Below are positions 1 through 7,528 of a DNA stretch of 64,000 bases, piece after piece. Source of the stretch: a virus. Below the pieces are notes generated by a model. That model was not told the origin of the DNA and made no database searches. It saw only the letters and a program-made list of their open reading frames with translations. Each line of letters opens with the position of its first letter. Positions within the stretch are counted from its first letter, which is position 1. Location: positions 86,678 through 150,677 of the IMG/VR virus record IMGVR_UViG_3300036715_002570; one strand, given 5' to 3'. Position numbers and translations under genes: made by a program.

Positions 1-14
1 ATAGTTGATCAACA

Positions 15-638
15 ATGAGTTGGTCAATGGCGACAGAACAACAACTAAAAACGCTTGACAAATACGTAGACACGATCCACGAACTACTGATTGATCAGAT
101 CGAAGGCTTCCGCGTAAACCCTGCTCGACAACTGACGACCAATCGTCAGATATTTGTCCGAATGCTCGGCCAATTGCTGTATGAAGCACCACGCTTACAT
201 ACTGGCAAGGTCAGCATCCGTATGGTTGAAGAGAAGTTAAAAGACTTCACAGCCAAGGCATGCTTTGAACACCACCAAAGTCGTCAAAAAGGTGGCAAAG
301 CCTTCCTGCATTTAGTTGACGCAGCAGTACGTACGGGTGTCAACCCAACCGTAGAACAGGTGCGCGCAATCGCTCTGGTCTACTGTCAAGTCCATTATAC
401 GACCGCACAGGAGAATGCGCAGCTTCGAAAGCACCAGCGCAGATGCTCTAGTGAGGCCGCTTACCGCCGTGCCAACATTCCCCTAATTGAGGCACGCGAC
501 CTGTTCACGAAGCTGGGACGACACTCTGAACAGTGGAAGCGTACAATGATCGCAAAATACCAACCGATCATTGATGCATACAACACACCTGCGGTTAGCA
601 TACAGCCATTACCCGAAATGCCGATTGTCATCAACTGA
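15..638 (+). CDS. Hypothetical protein, 207 aa
   Basis: Function not recognised. An in-frame TGA at 6-8 precedes the first ATG at 15, so the gene starts inside the window; a second ATG at 27 is equally possible because neither has a clear Shine-Dalgarno. The product is soluble, basic in the middle (KHQRRCSS, then AAYRRANIP) and has no signal peptide or membrane segment. It reads in the same direction as the queE cluster but is separated from it by about 300 bp. Confidence 0.75.
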   Translation: MSWSMATEQQLKTLDKYVDTIHELLIDQIEGFRVNPARQLTTNRQIFVRMLGQLLYEAPRLHTGKVSIRMVEEKLKDFTAKACFEHHQSRQKGGKAFLHLVDAAVRTGVNPTVEQVRAIALVYCQVHYTTAQENAQLRKHQRRCSSEAAYRRANIPLIEARDLFTKLGRHSEQWKRTMIAKYQPIIDAYNTPAVSIQPLPEMPIVIN

Positions 639-708
639 TTGGGTTATTGTGGTGGCCACTTCCACCTGCTCCGGTGAAGTAACACTTGCTCCATTTTAAT
701 GGCCTGAT

Positions 709-897
709 CTAAGGAGACGACGGTAGATATAATTTCTTCGCGGTTGTAAGCCTTGTACCGTGCATCTTGCACTTGATCTCAACAGTAGTGCTGGCGTTGA
801 TATATATAACCTTATCGCAATCGTACCGATTGCTGTGCACCCGTTGTGACAGTTCTACAAATTGCTTCTGGGTTAACGCTGATGGTAGTATAATCAC
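709..897 (-). pseudogene. Probable remnant of a DUF723-type (nuclease-associated) protein
   Basis: A 62-codon leftward frame starting at GTG 897. Residues about 12-46 (FVELSQRVHS, then NRYDCDKVIYIN and VEIKCKMHG) follow the pattern of the N-terminal repeat found in phage and bacterial DUF723/endonuclease-associated proteins (F..A...H...YDY..V.Y.N....V.I.C..HG). It stops right after the HG motif, so the rest of a normal protein is missing. It lies alone on the minus strand between two plus-strand genes, as expected of a decayed homing-type insertion. Family by eye only. Confidence 0.4.
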
Positions 898-934
898 CTA
901 TAATCAAATCTGTCCCTATCTATCGAATCGGAGG
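889..934 (+). promoter_or_regulatory. Promoter -10 and ribosome binding site for queE
   Basis: A perfect TATAAT at 889-894 with a weak -35 (TTCTGG, 866-871, 17-bp spacer). A GGAGG at 930-934 sits six bases before the GTG at 941 and decides that start. The -10 lies inside the first codons of the leftward remnant 709-897. Confidence 0.5.
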
Positions 935-940
935 CACTAA

Positions 941-1837
941 GTGGCAAAATACGAATGGTCTGAAGTTTTCTACTCTATTGAAGGGGAGGCCAAATATGCT
1001 GGGCGGCCTACTGTCTACGCGCGGTTCGCTCTGTGCAATTTCCAGTGCAAAGGATTCGGCAATCCTGAGAAATTGGATACCACAAAGATTGATGTTCTCG
1101 GATTCAACCCCGCGGACTACAAAGACATCTACTCAATCCCTCTAATTACGAGGGGGTGCGACTCCATCTATTCATGGGATCCAAAGTTCAAGCATATGTG
1201 GCGGAAGACGGATGAGCATGAGCTGGCACAAGAATTGCTGAACGTTCTTCCGAACAAATCCTTTATTCAACCATCAGGCCAGCGCGTGATCTTGTCCTTG
1301 ACGGGAGGAGAGCCAACTCTCCGTGCCAAATTCCTTCCAGCACTATTCAACGCTGCGGAGTTGTCGGACGTGAAGCATATCCTGGTAGAGACAAACTGCG
1401 CCGTTCCTCTGAAGCGTGATTTCATGATGGAAATCAACGCATGGCTTGCAGCAGACGCGGAACGAAAGTGGACGTGGAGTAATTCACCCAAACTGTCTGT
1501 CTCAGGAGAGGAGTGGGATGAAGCGATTCGCCCTGAAATCGCCGTGATGCAACGGTTGGCTACCAGCCGTGAGTTTCAGCCACAGCAGGTTGATCAGTAT
1601 TTCAAGTTCGTTTGTGACCCAACCGACGAAAGCTTCAATGAAGTAGCGAAGGCTATGGAAGAGTACTACACGGCTGGAATCCCCCGAAACACAGAGGTAT
1701 ACATCATGCCCGTGGCGTGCCAAGACACAGACCAGTCGGCGATTTCTTCAGCGGTGGCACAGCAATGCATGACTCGTGGATATATCTACTGTCACCGTGT
1801 TCACCTTGATGTGTTTGGTAACGCACCAGGAACCTGA
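941..1837 (+). CDS. queE: 7-carboxy-7-deazaguanine synthase (radical SAM, QueE)
   Basis: Radical SAM enzyme converting 6-carboxy-tetrahydropterin to 7-carboxy-7-deazaguanine (CDG), the ring-contraction step toward preQ0 and, in phages, 7-deazaguanine-modified DNA. Start GTG with strong GGAGG. N-terminal EVFYSIEGE and GRPTVYARF match QueE; cysteines C32 and C36 (CNFQC) and C73 in RGCDS.Y.W supply the 4Fe-4S cluster, so about 36 residues are inserted between the second and third cysteine, unlike the usual CX3CX2C. LTGGEPTL (about 120-127) is the SAM-binding motif. QueD is encoded at 6410. QueC and FolE are not in the window. 298 aa, longer than the typical 210-245. Confidence 0.9.
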   Translation: MAKYEWSEVFYSIEGEAKYAGRPTVYARFALCNFQCKGFGNPEKLDTTKIDVLGFNPADYKDIYSIPLITRGCDSIYSWDPKFKHMWRKTDEHELAQELLNVLPNKSFIQPSGQRVILSLTGGEPTLRAKFLPALFNAAELSDVKHILVETNCAVPLKRDFMMEINAWLAADAERKWTWSNSPKLSVSGEEWDEAIRPEIAVMQRLATSREFQPQQVDQYFKFVCDPTDESFNEVAKAMEEYYTAGIPRNTEVYIMPVACQDTDQSAISSAVAQQCMTRGYIYCHRVHLDVFGNAPGT

Positions 1838-1846
1838 GGGAACAAA

Positions 1847-2131
1847 ATGATCAACAGCCTAATCACGATCAATGACAAGTCGTACCAAGTACCGGCTACA
1901 TCACGCCTGGATGCGACAGATCTCGCCGTCCTAGACGACCGCGCATGTGGGAAAAGTGCTATCAGTGTTCATGATCTCCAAGAGGCTGTGCAGGGTCGCC
2001 GATTTACTGAAGATGCCAGCTATAGTCATAACTTCAGTGCTACAAGAGCAGAGCGAGCTCGCTCCACAGAGAAACAATGTCGTGAAGCTATCACGATGAT
2101 CCGTCAGACCTTCACACAACAAGCGAGGTAA
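1847..2131 (+). CDS. Hypothetical protein, 94 aa
   Basis: Not recognised. Starts nine bases after queE with TGAGGGA as ribosome binding site and ends two bases before the next gene, so it belongs to the queE operon. The product is small, polar and charged in its C-terminal half (ATRAERARSTEKQCREA). Confidence 0.75.
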   Translation: MINSLITINDKSYQVPATSRLDATDLAVLDDRACGKSAISVHDLQEAVQGRRFTEDASYSHNFSATRAERARSTEKQCREAITMIRQTFTQQAR

Positions 2132-2132
2132 C

Positions 2133-2642
2133 ATGATTCCCGCCGGTTCAATTCACCAAAGCCACTTTGACCAAGAAGAAGGACCCTGGTGCAAACAGGT
2201 CCTTCTGTACTCTCCCGACAACGGTGGAGACAATCCAGACAACCGCATTGATTTGTATGCTGGGGAGCCTCAACGCTTGTCAGACGAGCGAATCATCGAG
2301 CTAGCGAAGAAAATCCTACGGCGAGACATCTTTGCGGGCTCTGCTCTAGCAGTATTTGCTCGAGCTGTTGAACAAGAAGCCACACAGCTACCAAAGGTGG
2401 AGAAGCTGCAAATGGTCAGGATCACAATCAACGGAAAGCCTCACTTGGTATACAACAGGCCAATGACGTACTATGACGTTGTTCGCTTGGCATGGGGTGA
2501 AGGAGATCACCCACTGTTGACGGTGACGTATGCGAGCGAACATTGCAGTGGACTGCTTGCGCCTGGTACGAACCGGCGAGAAGCGTCTGTTGTTCCGTGT
2601 GACAATATGCACTTCTGTGCTGTTCATACAGGGAACGCTTAA
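2133..2642 (+). CDS. Hypothetical protein with possible ubiquitin-like (Multi_ubiq-type) C-terminal domain
   Basis: 169 aa. Residues about 93-169 read as one beta-grasp-like unit: VRITINGKPHLVYNRPMTYY, DVVRLAW, LLTVTYA, GLLAPG and PCDNMHFCAVHTGNA. This order is that of the bacterial multi-ubiquitin domain (I.VNG..K.V....LS..EVV.LA, TVTY, G.L..G, V.V.DGM.F.V..T). The N-terminal 90 residues (ending AVFARAVEQEA) are not recognised. No E1, E2 or JAB-protease gene is nearby, so a conjugation role is not supported; it may be a decoy or an unrelated beta-grasp fold. Confidence 0.6.
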   Translation: MIPAGSIHQSHFDQEEGPWCKQVLLYSPDNGGDNPDNRIDLYAGEPQRLSDERIIELAKKILRRDIFAGSALAVFARAVEQEATQLPKVEKLQMVRITINGKPHLVYNRPMTYYDVVRLAWGEGDHPLLTVTYASEHCSGLLAPGTNRREASVVPCDNMHFCAVHTGNA

Positions 2643-2644
2643 TT

Positions 2645-2941
2645 ATGGTAGCAAAACTCAAGTTGGATGAAGAGGTCGCTGTGTCCTACGCGGTGAACAT
2701 TCGTGGTGAGAAGGCTGACCCAAATACGATCCAGTTTTTTAACGGTCACGAGTCATTGTTCACTGCGGTGCAAGTGATGCGGTTGGCTGACAAATTGGGT
2801 GTTAAATTGGTGCAGGATGATAAATCTAATTGGACCGCTTTTCAGTACCAAGGAAAGCACCTGTCTAACGTCAACTTTTATCATCCTAGTCACGCCTATG
2901 CTTTCCTGTTGGGTGTGGCTGCCATCAAGGGAATTACATGA
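2645..2941 (+). CDS. Hypothetical protein, 98 aa
   Basis: Not recognised. Starts two bases after the previous stop and its stop overlaps the next start, so it is translationally linked in the queE-region operon. Soluble; C-terminal YHPSHAYAFLLGVAAIKG is the most hydrophobic stretch. Confidence 0.75.
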   Translation: MVAKLKLDEEVAVSYAVNIRGEKADPNTIQFFNGHESLFTAVQVMRLADKLGVKLVQDDKSNWTAFQYQGKHLSNVNFYHPSHAYAFLLGVAAIKGIT

Positions 2942-3375
2942 GCCACAAATTTACCGTGCACGTAGAGGGTGCTGACACGGCAGCAAAGAAGGCACTAACA
3001 CACCTGCTAGCCTCATTTCTGGAAGACAGCGTCAAGCACGTAATCGTTCCAGGCGAACGTATGTCAATGCAGAAGATTTTCGGGCAGATGGATCGAATTC
3101 AAGACCATGCTGTGGTTGAATTCGTCACAGATGCTCCCGTGGTGCACACCGTTCAAGCGGTAGTTGCACCTACAACGGTTGCTGGCACTGCTCCTACCTA
3201 CACGGCCGCCACTGTATCTGCACCTGCCACTGTATCCGTTTCCGCAAGTGCTGTTGATGAAGACGGTGACGCGTTGACTCTGCCAAACGTAGCAGAGTTT
3301 CTTCCTCCAACCCCTGCGAAGGCATTACCGCAGCATCCTGCTACTGTGATGGCACGACCAAAGCATCGTTGGTAA
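2938..3375 (+). CDS. Hypothetical protein with Ala/Thr/Val/Pro-rich tail, 145 aa
   Basis: ATGA overlap with the preceding gene. The first 65 residues are a compact mixed domain; residues about 66-105 are low complexity (repeated A, T, V, P), likely a disordered linker, followed by a Pro-rich tail ending in KHRW. Function unknown. Confidence 0.75.
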   Translation: MSHKFTVHVEGADTAAKKALTHLLASFLEDSVKHVIVPGERMSMQKIFGQMDRIQDHAVVEFVTDAPVVHTVQAVVAPTTVAGTAPTYTAATVSAPATVSVSASAVDEDGDALTLPNVAEFLPPTPAKALPQHPATVMARPKHRW

Positions 3376-3393
3376 AGTGAAGCCCATGCCTCG

Positions 3394-3399
3394 TAAATA
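3394..3399 (+). promoter_or_regulatory. Late-promoter core TAAATA
   Basis: TAAATA 22 bases before the start of a tiny gene with an excellent GGAGGGGG ribosome binding site (3410-3417). Matches the T4 late consensus TATAAATA in six of eight positions and recurs before other genes here. Confidence 0.4.
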
Positions 3400-3420
3400 G
3401 CACGACTATGGAGGGGGCAC

Positions 3421-3546
3421 ATGGAGAGCAATTGGCACAACTGGTTTGCGTGGCGGCCAGTTCGAATGATGGGTGGTAGGATTGTATGGTTCTGCTACGT
3501 ATGGCGCCGTCGAATTCGACAGCAATGGCAATATCACGTTTTCTGA
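3421..3546 (+). CDS. Tiny Trp/Arg-rich protein, 41 aa
   Basis: A 41-codon frame starting at ATG 3421 just after GGAGGGGG. The product is rich in tryptophan and arginine (NWHNWFAWRPVRMMGGR then VWFCYVWRRR), a style seen in several micro-proteins of this phage (40904, 59416). It ends shortly before the next gene, whose GAAAGG ribosome site overlaps its stop. Function unknown; a membrane-associated or basic peptide. Confidence 0.6.
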   Translation: MESNWHNWFAWRPVRMMGGRIVWFCYVWRRRIRQQWQYHVF

Positions 3547-3556
3547 AAGGCCAACG

Positions 3557-3814
3557 ATGGACATGAAGACCACTGGCTACGCAGCAATTGATCTCCAAGA
3601 GTTCCTTGAGATCGTATTGATGTGGCATTGCAGTGGTGATATTCCCATGGACCGCAAGTCAACTGCGGAGTTCATTGAGACGGACACCTTCAGTGAATTT
3701 CTGATGTCCGTTAAGCACTGGGCGCGCAGATTTGGTGTAAAGGTACCAACGACAGCTGAGATCGTCAAGACGCTGTACGCGCTATACAACGATCCTGCGC
3801 GTTGCAGTACATGA
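3557..3814 (+). CDS. Hypothetical protein, 85 aa
   Basis: The frame is open further upstream (GTG 3473), but the upstream codons overlap the micro-protein and lack a ribosome site, whereas GAAAGG at 3545-3550 is well placed for ATG 3557. Predicted helical and soluble. Not recognised. Confidence 0.65.
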   Translation: MDMKTTGYAAIDLQEFLEIVLMWHCSGDIPMDRKSTAEFIETDTFSEFLMSVKHWARRFGVKVPTTAEIVKTLYALYNDPARCST

Positions 3815-3851
3815 CGGTTGCGATATATACTCCGATCTAACAGGAGTTTCT

Positions 3852-4280
3852 ATGTCGTACGATAAAAAGTTGGTCTACCGGGCAAGTCTAATCCCATATG
3901 TCGTGGAGAACGGCCAGGTACTGATGATGTTCATGAAGCCGTCCAACCCTGAGTATGGCGGCAATACCTACCAACTGGCCAAGGGCCGCATTGAAGATGG
4001 TGAGGACTCGAAGGCTGCTGCGATCCGTGAAGCGAAAGAAGAGCTCGGCTTGTTCGTTGGCAATGTTGTATTGACCGAAAGCATCGGTCAATTCATGGGT
4101 AGGACGTCGGTATACGTTGCCAAAGTCAAGGATCGCAATATGTTCGGTGAGCCGGATTTTGAAACGGAAAGCGTCACGTGGATGACGGCCGAAGAGTTTG
4201 ATCACGTTGGTCGTGATCTCCACCGCCCCGTAGTCAAGGCTGCTGTGCGGAAAATTTGTCAGTTGGAGAAGCTACAATGA
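3852..4280 (+). CDS. Nudix hydrolase
   Basis: 142 aa, the normal Nudix size. The box GX5EX7REUXEEXGU is complete: G45, E51, R59-E60, E63-E64, G66-L67 (KGRIEDGEDSKAAAIREAKE then ELGL). Members hydrolyse nucleoside diphosphates linked to another group; the substrate (NADH, ADP-ribose, dinucleotide, capped RNA) cannot be read from sequence. Ribosome site AACAGGAG precedes ATG 3852. Stop overlaps the next start by ATGA. A second Nudix gene lies at 56220. Confidence 0.9.
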   Translation: MSYDKKLVYRASLIPYVVENGQVLMMFMKPSNPEYGGNTYQLAKGRIEDGEDSKAAAIREAKEELGLFVGNVVLTESIGQFMGRTSVYVAKVKDRNMFGEPDFETESVTWMTAEEFDHVGRDLHRPVVKAAVRKICQLEKLQ

Positions 4281-4540
4281 AGTTACGAGCACTATTAGAG
4301 CGAGATTACACGTACCCTGTATCGGTTCAGTACGAACAGGAATACACAAATGCGGACGGTGAGGTTGACGTCGAGGAAGATCCATACGCTACAGGTGATT
4401 CTCCGTCGCTGTCTTCTTTTGAGCCGACAGCTGTGTTCGTGACGGACACAAAGGAGCAGCTGGATCTTGCAGCGTTCCTCAAGTCGTTGACACCAGCACT
4501 GTACGAGTGGATTACCAGCGAAGCGCTGGAATTGGCCTAA
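4277..4540 (+). CDS. Hypothetical acidic protein, 87 aa
   Basis: The ATG at 4277 overlaps the Nudix stop (ATGA) and is preferred to an upstream ATG at 4256 that lies inside the Nudix gene. The product is acidic in the middle (DGEVDVEEDPYATGDSPSLS). Unknown function; co-translation with the Nudix enzyme is likely. Confidence 0.7.
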   Translation: MKLRALLERDYTYPVSVQYEQEYTNADGEVDVEEDPYATGDSPSLSSFEPTAVFVTDTKEQLDLAAFLKSLTPALYEWITSEALELA

Positions 4541-4555
4541 TACTAGACGTGCCCT

Positions 4556-4582
4556 CATAAATACTCCTACAACTCTGTAGGA
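4556..4582 (+). promoter_or_regulatory. Late-promoter core plus hairpin over the ribosome binding site
   Basis: CATAAATA at 4556-4563 resembles the T4 late promoter. Immediately after comes an 8-bp perfect hairpin, CTCCTACA (4563-4570), loop actc, TGTAGGAG (4575-4582), whose 3' arm carries the GGAG ribosome site of the gene at 4591. Late transcription and structure-controlled initiation are therefore both plausible. Confidence 0.45.
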
Positions 4583-4590
4583 GAACCAAT

Positions 4591-5355
4591 ATGAGTACAC
4601 AATGGAATATGGCTTCAGTACGCCGCCTCGCCGGCCTGCCACTGACAGAAGGTTGGATGCGTGATGACGACGACGATGATGAAGATCCAGACGTCAAGAT
4701 TGTCAATGCTGACAAGGGCCAAACGGCTTTCGAACGCAAGAACAAGAGCCACCTCGATGACAACGCTGAAGCACTGAAGAAACGCACAGCTGAAGTCAAG
4801 GCAAAGGCAGCTGAGAAAAAGGCCGAGAAGAAGGCTGAACCAAAGTCTGAGACCCCTGCAAAGGACAAGACAGAAGAGAAGTCTCCACCTGCTGAAAAGG
4901 CTCCTGCTAAGGCTGAGCCAGCCAAGGAAGAAAAGAAGGTTGAAGCTGCGGCTGAGAAGAAGCGTCGTGGTAAGGCTCCTGATGAGAACAGCAAGTCGGG
5001 CCAGATGCGTACGTGGTACAACGCAAACAAGCCAACACAGCGCAAGCACTTCCTTGCTCATGCAGCAAAGATTGGCATGAGCGCTGCTCAGGCATCAACC
5101 TTGCATGCCAAGCTGAATCCAAAGTCTGGCCGCGAGGTCAAGACCGACGAGTGCTACGTGATTACACACCCGTTCATGCCATCGTTCATGCTTGCAGAAA
5201 ACCGCGAAATGAACGGTCAAATGCAGTGGATCGATCCAGCAAGCCCTCTCGATCCATTGGTGTTTGAAACCGCTGAGGAAGCTCAGAAGGTTGTCAAGTA
5301 CATGGCTGAGTGGAAGGGTCAAACATCCAAGGTAACGAAGGTTGTGTTTGACTGA
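4591..5355 (+). CDS. Acidic and Lys/Ala/Glu-rich protein with GA-TYY-type module, 254 aa
   Basis: N-terminus MSTQWNMASVRRLAGLPL, then an Asp run (24-30), a long charged Lys/Ala/Glu/Pro stretch (about 65-128) that is probably disordered or a single helix, then residues about 133-177 (SGQMRTWYNANKPTQRKHF, IGMSAAQASTLHAKL) that align with the C-terminal module shared by proteins at 30257, 32628, 35558, 36581 and 39674. The C-terminal 75 residues form a separate domain. The late-type promoter suggests a virion or assembly role, but none is recognised. Confidence 0.8.
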   Translation: MSTQWNMASVRRLAGLPLTEGWMRDDDDDDEDPDVKIVNADKGQTAFERKNKSHLDDNAEALKKRTAEVKAKAAEKKAEKKAEPKSETPAKDKTEEKSPPAEKAPAKAEPAKEEKKVEAAAEKKRRGKAPDENSKSGQMRTWYNANKPTQRKHFLAHAAKIGMSAAQASTLHAKLNPKSGREVKTDECYVITHPFMPSFMLAENREMNGQMQWIDPASPLDPLVFETAEEAQKVVKYMAEWKGQTSKVTKVVFD

Positions 5356-5486
5356 TCATGAACTCGCTGTTCTACACTGTCTGGCTCGGCGTTCAGGTAA
5401 TCCATCCAGACACCCATGTGGCTAATTGCAAAGCTCCGCGGTAAGACGTATGAGTGGTGGGGCGGCGTACAGTAAGACGCAAACTT

Positions 5487-5497
5487 ACTAGTAAACA
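5487..5497 (+). repeat. ACTAGTAAACA motif, copy 1
   Basis: Exact 11-mer also found at 10278, 27551 (minus strand), 27828, 37081, 41053 and 41087. Here it abuts the terminator that follows the 4591 gene. Confidence 0.5.
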
Positions 5498-5525
5498 AAG
5501 GGAAGCGTTGCTTCCCTTTCTTTTT
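5497..5525 (+). terminator. Rho-independent terminator
   Basis: Ten-base stem AAAGGGAAGC / GCTTCCCTTT with a 3-base loop, followed by CTTTTT. The 141 bp before it (5356-5496) hold only tiny frames (28 codons at 5358, 19 codons at 5417) without ribosome sites. Confidence 0.85.
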
Positions 5526-5565
5526 GCCTATACGATATAGGCTTCTATCTACGTATGAAGCTCCT

Positions 5566-6045
5566 GTGAACAAACTTCTTGCCGCCCTGATGCTCGTCGC
5601 GTTTAACGCTTATGCGGTCGACGCCCCTGATCCGACGCTGACTCCTGGCGCCGCCCGAACGACGGACCCCGCTGACATCTGCTCGACCGCTGGTCACAAG
5701 ATCAGCACAAAGGATGTCCGCAATGTGCCAGAGTCCGTCAAGAGGCAAGTGTTCGCTGAGTATCACGTTGACGGTGGCAACCACACTGGTTACTGTGCTG
5801 TGACGAGCGGATGTGAAGTTGACCATCTGATCAGCCTGGAACTCGGCGGCAGCAACGACATCAAGAACCTGTGGCCGCAGCCGTACACCGGTGTGTGGAA
5901 TGCACACATGAAGGATGCGTTGGAGGATAAACTGCACCACATGGTCTGCACTGGTCAGATTTCGCTCCCCGATGCCCAACATGCGATCGCTTCCAACTGG
6001 AAGGGGGCATGGGTGAAGTACGTTAACAAGGGACAACCAAAATGA
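5566..6045 (+). CDS. Secreted HNH-type nuclease
   Basis: 159 aa from GTG 5566. Residues 1-18 (MNKLLAALMLVAFNAYA) form a clear signal peptide, so the enzyme should leave the cytoplasm. The rest matches the small secreted HNH family: EVDHLISLELGGSNDIKNLW carries the HNH core (VDH...ELGG...N), and TDPADICSTAG plus TGYCAVTSGCE supply paired cysteines. An upstream frame extension to 5524 lies in the terminator and is unlikely. A periplasmic nuclease could degrade incoming DNA; this is inference. Confidence 0.8.
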   Translation: MNKLLAALMLVAFNAYAVDAPDPTLTPGAARTTDPADICSTAGHKISTKDVRNVPESVKRQVFAEYHVDGGNHTGYCAVTSGCEVDHLISLELGGSNDIKNLWPQPYTGVWNAHMKDALEDKLHHMVCTGQISLPDAQHAIASNWKGAWVKYVNKGQPK

Positions 6046-6314
6046 TTGCGTTGGGTACATACGTTCAGTTCAAGCCAGAAATGTTCCTCCCGCCGAATAC
6101 TCCATGGTATGATGGCTATGAAGGCCACGTATTCGAGGTGATCGGTTACATGCCGAACCAGGGGATTGAATTCGACCTGTCATCCCCTGAGCTCAAGGGA
6201 ACACCATTCGATCACGGTGACGTTGTGTACGACCACATCAGTCTGAAGTGCGTCACTGGCGATGTGGTCGTACGTGGATACGTCCATGATTGGGATGTGA
6301 TTCAGGTACCTTGA
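6042..6314 (+). CDS. Hypothetical protein, 90 aa
   Basis: ATGA overlap with the nuclease gene. Predicted beta-rich (YVQFKPEMF, HVFEVIGYM, DVVVRGYVHDWDVIQV), similar in flavour to the SH3-like or barrel domain at 60903. Function unknown. Confidence 0.75.
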   Translation: MIALGTYVQFKPEMFLPPNTPWYDGYEGHVFEVIGYMPNQGIEFDLSSPELKGTPFDHGDVVYDHISLKCVTGDVVVRGYVHDWDVIQVP

Positions 6315-6340
6315 CCTGTTCGCTGAACAGAATATATAGT
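6311..6340 (+). promoter_or_regulatory. sigma70-type promoter for queD, with inverted repeats
   Basis: TTGACC (6311-6316), 18-bp spacer, TATAGT (6335-6340). The spacer holds CTGTTC gct GAACAG, and ACCTGT / ACAGGT arms flank the whole element, an arrangement repeated at many promoters further right. Confidence 0.6.
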
Positions 6341-6409
6341 AGATGACAGGTCTTCGGCTCATCCCTGCTAACTCTGCGCCAAAACAATAACTACAACAAG
6401 GAATAGAGC

Positions 6410-6937
6410 ATGAGCACACAGTACCCCGCAATTGAATATAAGTGGACCTCTTCCAAGGAATATGTTGATGCATTTCCTGTTGCATACCGGCAATGGAGAG
6501 ATGATGATAAGAATGGAGATATTCCTGGATGCAATAAAATTCACGGATATGCTTTCAGCATGAAATTTGAGTTTGGATCTAATGAACTTGATCGCCGAAA
6601 TTGGGTTCAAGATTATGGATCTCTCAAGCCACTGAAAGAGTTCTTACAATCCCAGTTTGACCATACCTTGTTGGTCGCATCCGACGATCCTGAGTTGAGT
6701 TGGTATAAAGAGGCTGATAAGCGAGGGATCGCAAAGGTAATTGAACTACCCAATCTGGGGTGCGAATGTCTGGCTGATATGTTGTACAAGTACGTCAATG
6801 GTGTGTTTATTCCCACCGCATTCGGTTCGGGAGAATCAGATCGCATTTGGTGCTACAGGGTTTCAGTGCGAGAAACACAATCGAATGTCGCGTCTCGCAC
6901 TGGTCATCGTGGGTGGGGAGAGGACCTCTTTGCCTGA
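6410..6937 (+). CDS. queD: 6-carboxy-5,6,7,8-tetrahydropterin synthase-like protein (QueD)
   Basis: QueD turns 7,8-dihydroneopterin triphosphate into 6-carboxy-tetrahydropterin, the substrate of QueE. Visible signatures: CNKIHGYAFSMKFEF (C41, H45), LDRRNWVQDYGSLKPLKEFL, and FDHTLLVA.DDPEL (D84-H85), then LPNLGCECLADMLYKYV and a C-terminal WCYRVSVRETQSNVAS. 175 aa, somewhat longer than the bacterial enzyme (about 120), as in other phage QueD. The ribosome site CAAGGAATAG precedes ATG 6410. With queE 4.6 kb away this makes a split 7-deazaguanine pathway. Confidence 0.85.
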   Translation: MSTQYPAIEYKWTSSKEYVDAFPVAYRQWRDDDKNGDIPGCNKIHGYAFSMKFEFGSNELDRRNWVQDYGSLKPLKEFLQSQFDHTLLVASDDPELSWYKEADKRGIAKVIELPNLGCECLADMLYKYVNGVFIPTAFGSGESDRIWCYRVSVRETQSNVASRTGHRGWGEDLFA

Positions 6938-7012
6938 AGTAGTAGTTCGCCACGGTGGTAGACAGCGCCGTGACCATAAACTTCTAAAAGTTTGGTATAG
7001 GCATTCGTCAGC

Positions 7013-7201
7013 ATGAGCACATCCACAGCCCAACCCGTCGCCGATACATTCAATGAATGTATCGCTCAAGAGTTGATTCTGCAAGTCAATCCAAATGCAA
7101 CAGAGGCAGAGATTACCGAGACTTGGCACAAGTGTCGCGATAATCCTTGGGATGCTGGCATCCTGTATGCTCTGTTGCAACTCGCAAGGGAGCGCGCATG
7201 A
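7013..7201 (+). CDS. Hypothetical protein, 62 aa
   Basis: Small helical protein. Its start overlaps (ATGA) the end of a 43-codon frame (6885-7016) that itself overlaps the queD 3' end, and its stop overlaps the next start. Not recognised. Confidence 0.65.
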   Translation: MSTSTAQPVADTFNECIAQELILQVNPNATEAEITETWHKCRDNPWDAGILYALLQLARERA

Positions 7202-7405
7202 TCGATACAACCGTCACCGTGTCGGGGATGGGTGGGTGCATCCAGAATGAGATTTTCTTGATCTCTGGTGCACCCCGCGCAGCGGGGGTTCATTGTCAAG
7301 GTGGATGACTCATACTCCCCCACAGAGAAGTACGACGACCCCCTCAACACTCCAACAGGTTCGCCAGCATTGTCAGAAATTCAATGCTGGCATACTATCC
7401 CCTAA
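7198..7405 (+). pseudogene. Small gene broken by one extra G in a G5 run
   Basis: Starts with an ATGA overlap at 7198. The reading is coherent up to ISGAPRAAG, then the frame ends at 7308. Removing one G of the five at 7284-7288 gives continuous coding: AAGFIVKVDDSYSPTEKYDD onward to a TAA at 7403-7405 (68 aa in all). So either the base count of the homopolymer is wrong or the gene is truly inactive. Function unknown. Confidence 0.55.
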
Positions 7406-7493
7406 CAGACCGCAAGCACGAACCAAATACTGTACGTATTATTGCTCGCCATATTCCCCGGGGGCGGTTAAACACAACATTGAAAGTGAATGC

Positions 7494-7501
7494 CATAAAT
7501 A
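7494..7501 (+). promoter_or_regulatory. Late-promoter core CATAAATA
   Basis: Same eight bases as before the 4591 gene, 28 bases before the next start and followed by CCATAGGAG as ribosome site. Confidence 0.5.
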
Positions 7502-7528
7502 CAGCACCTGCCCCATAGGAGCGTATGT

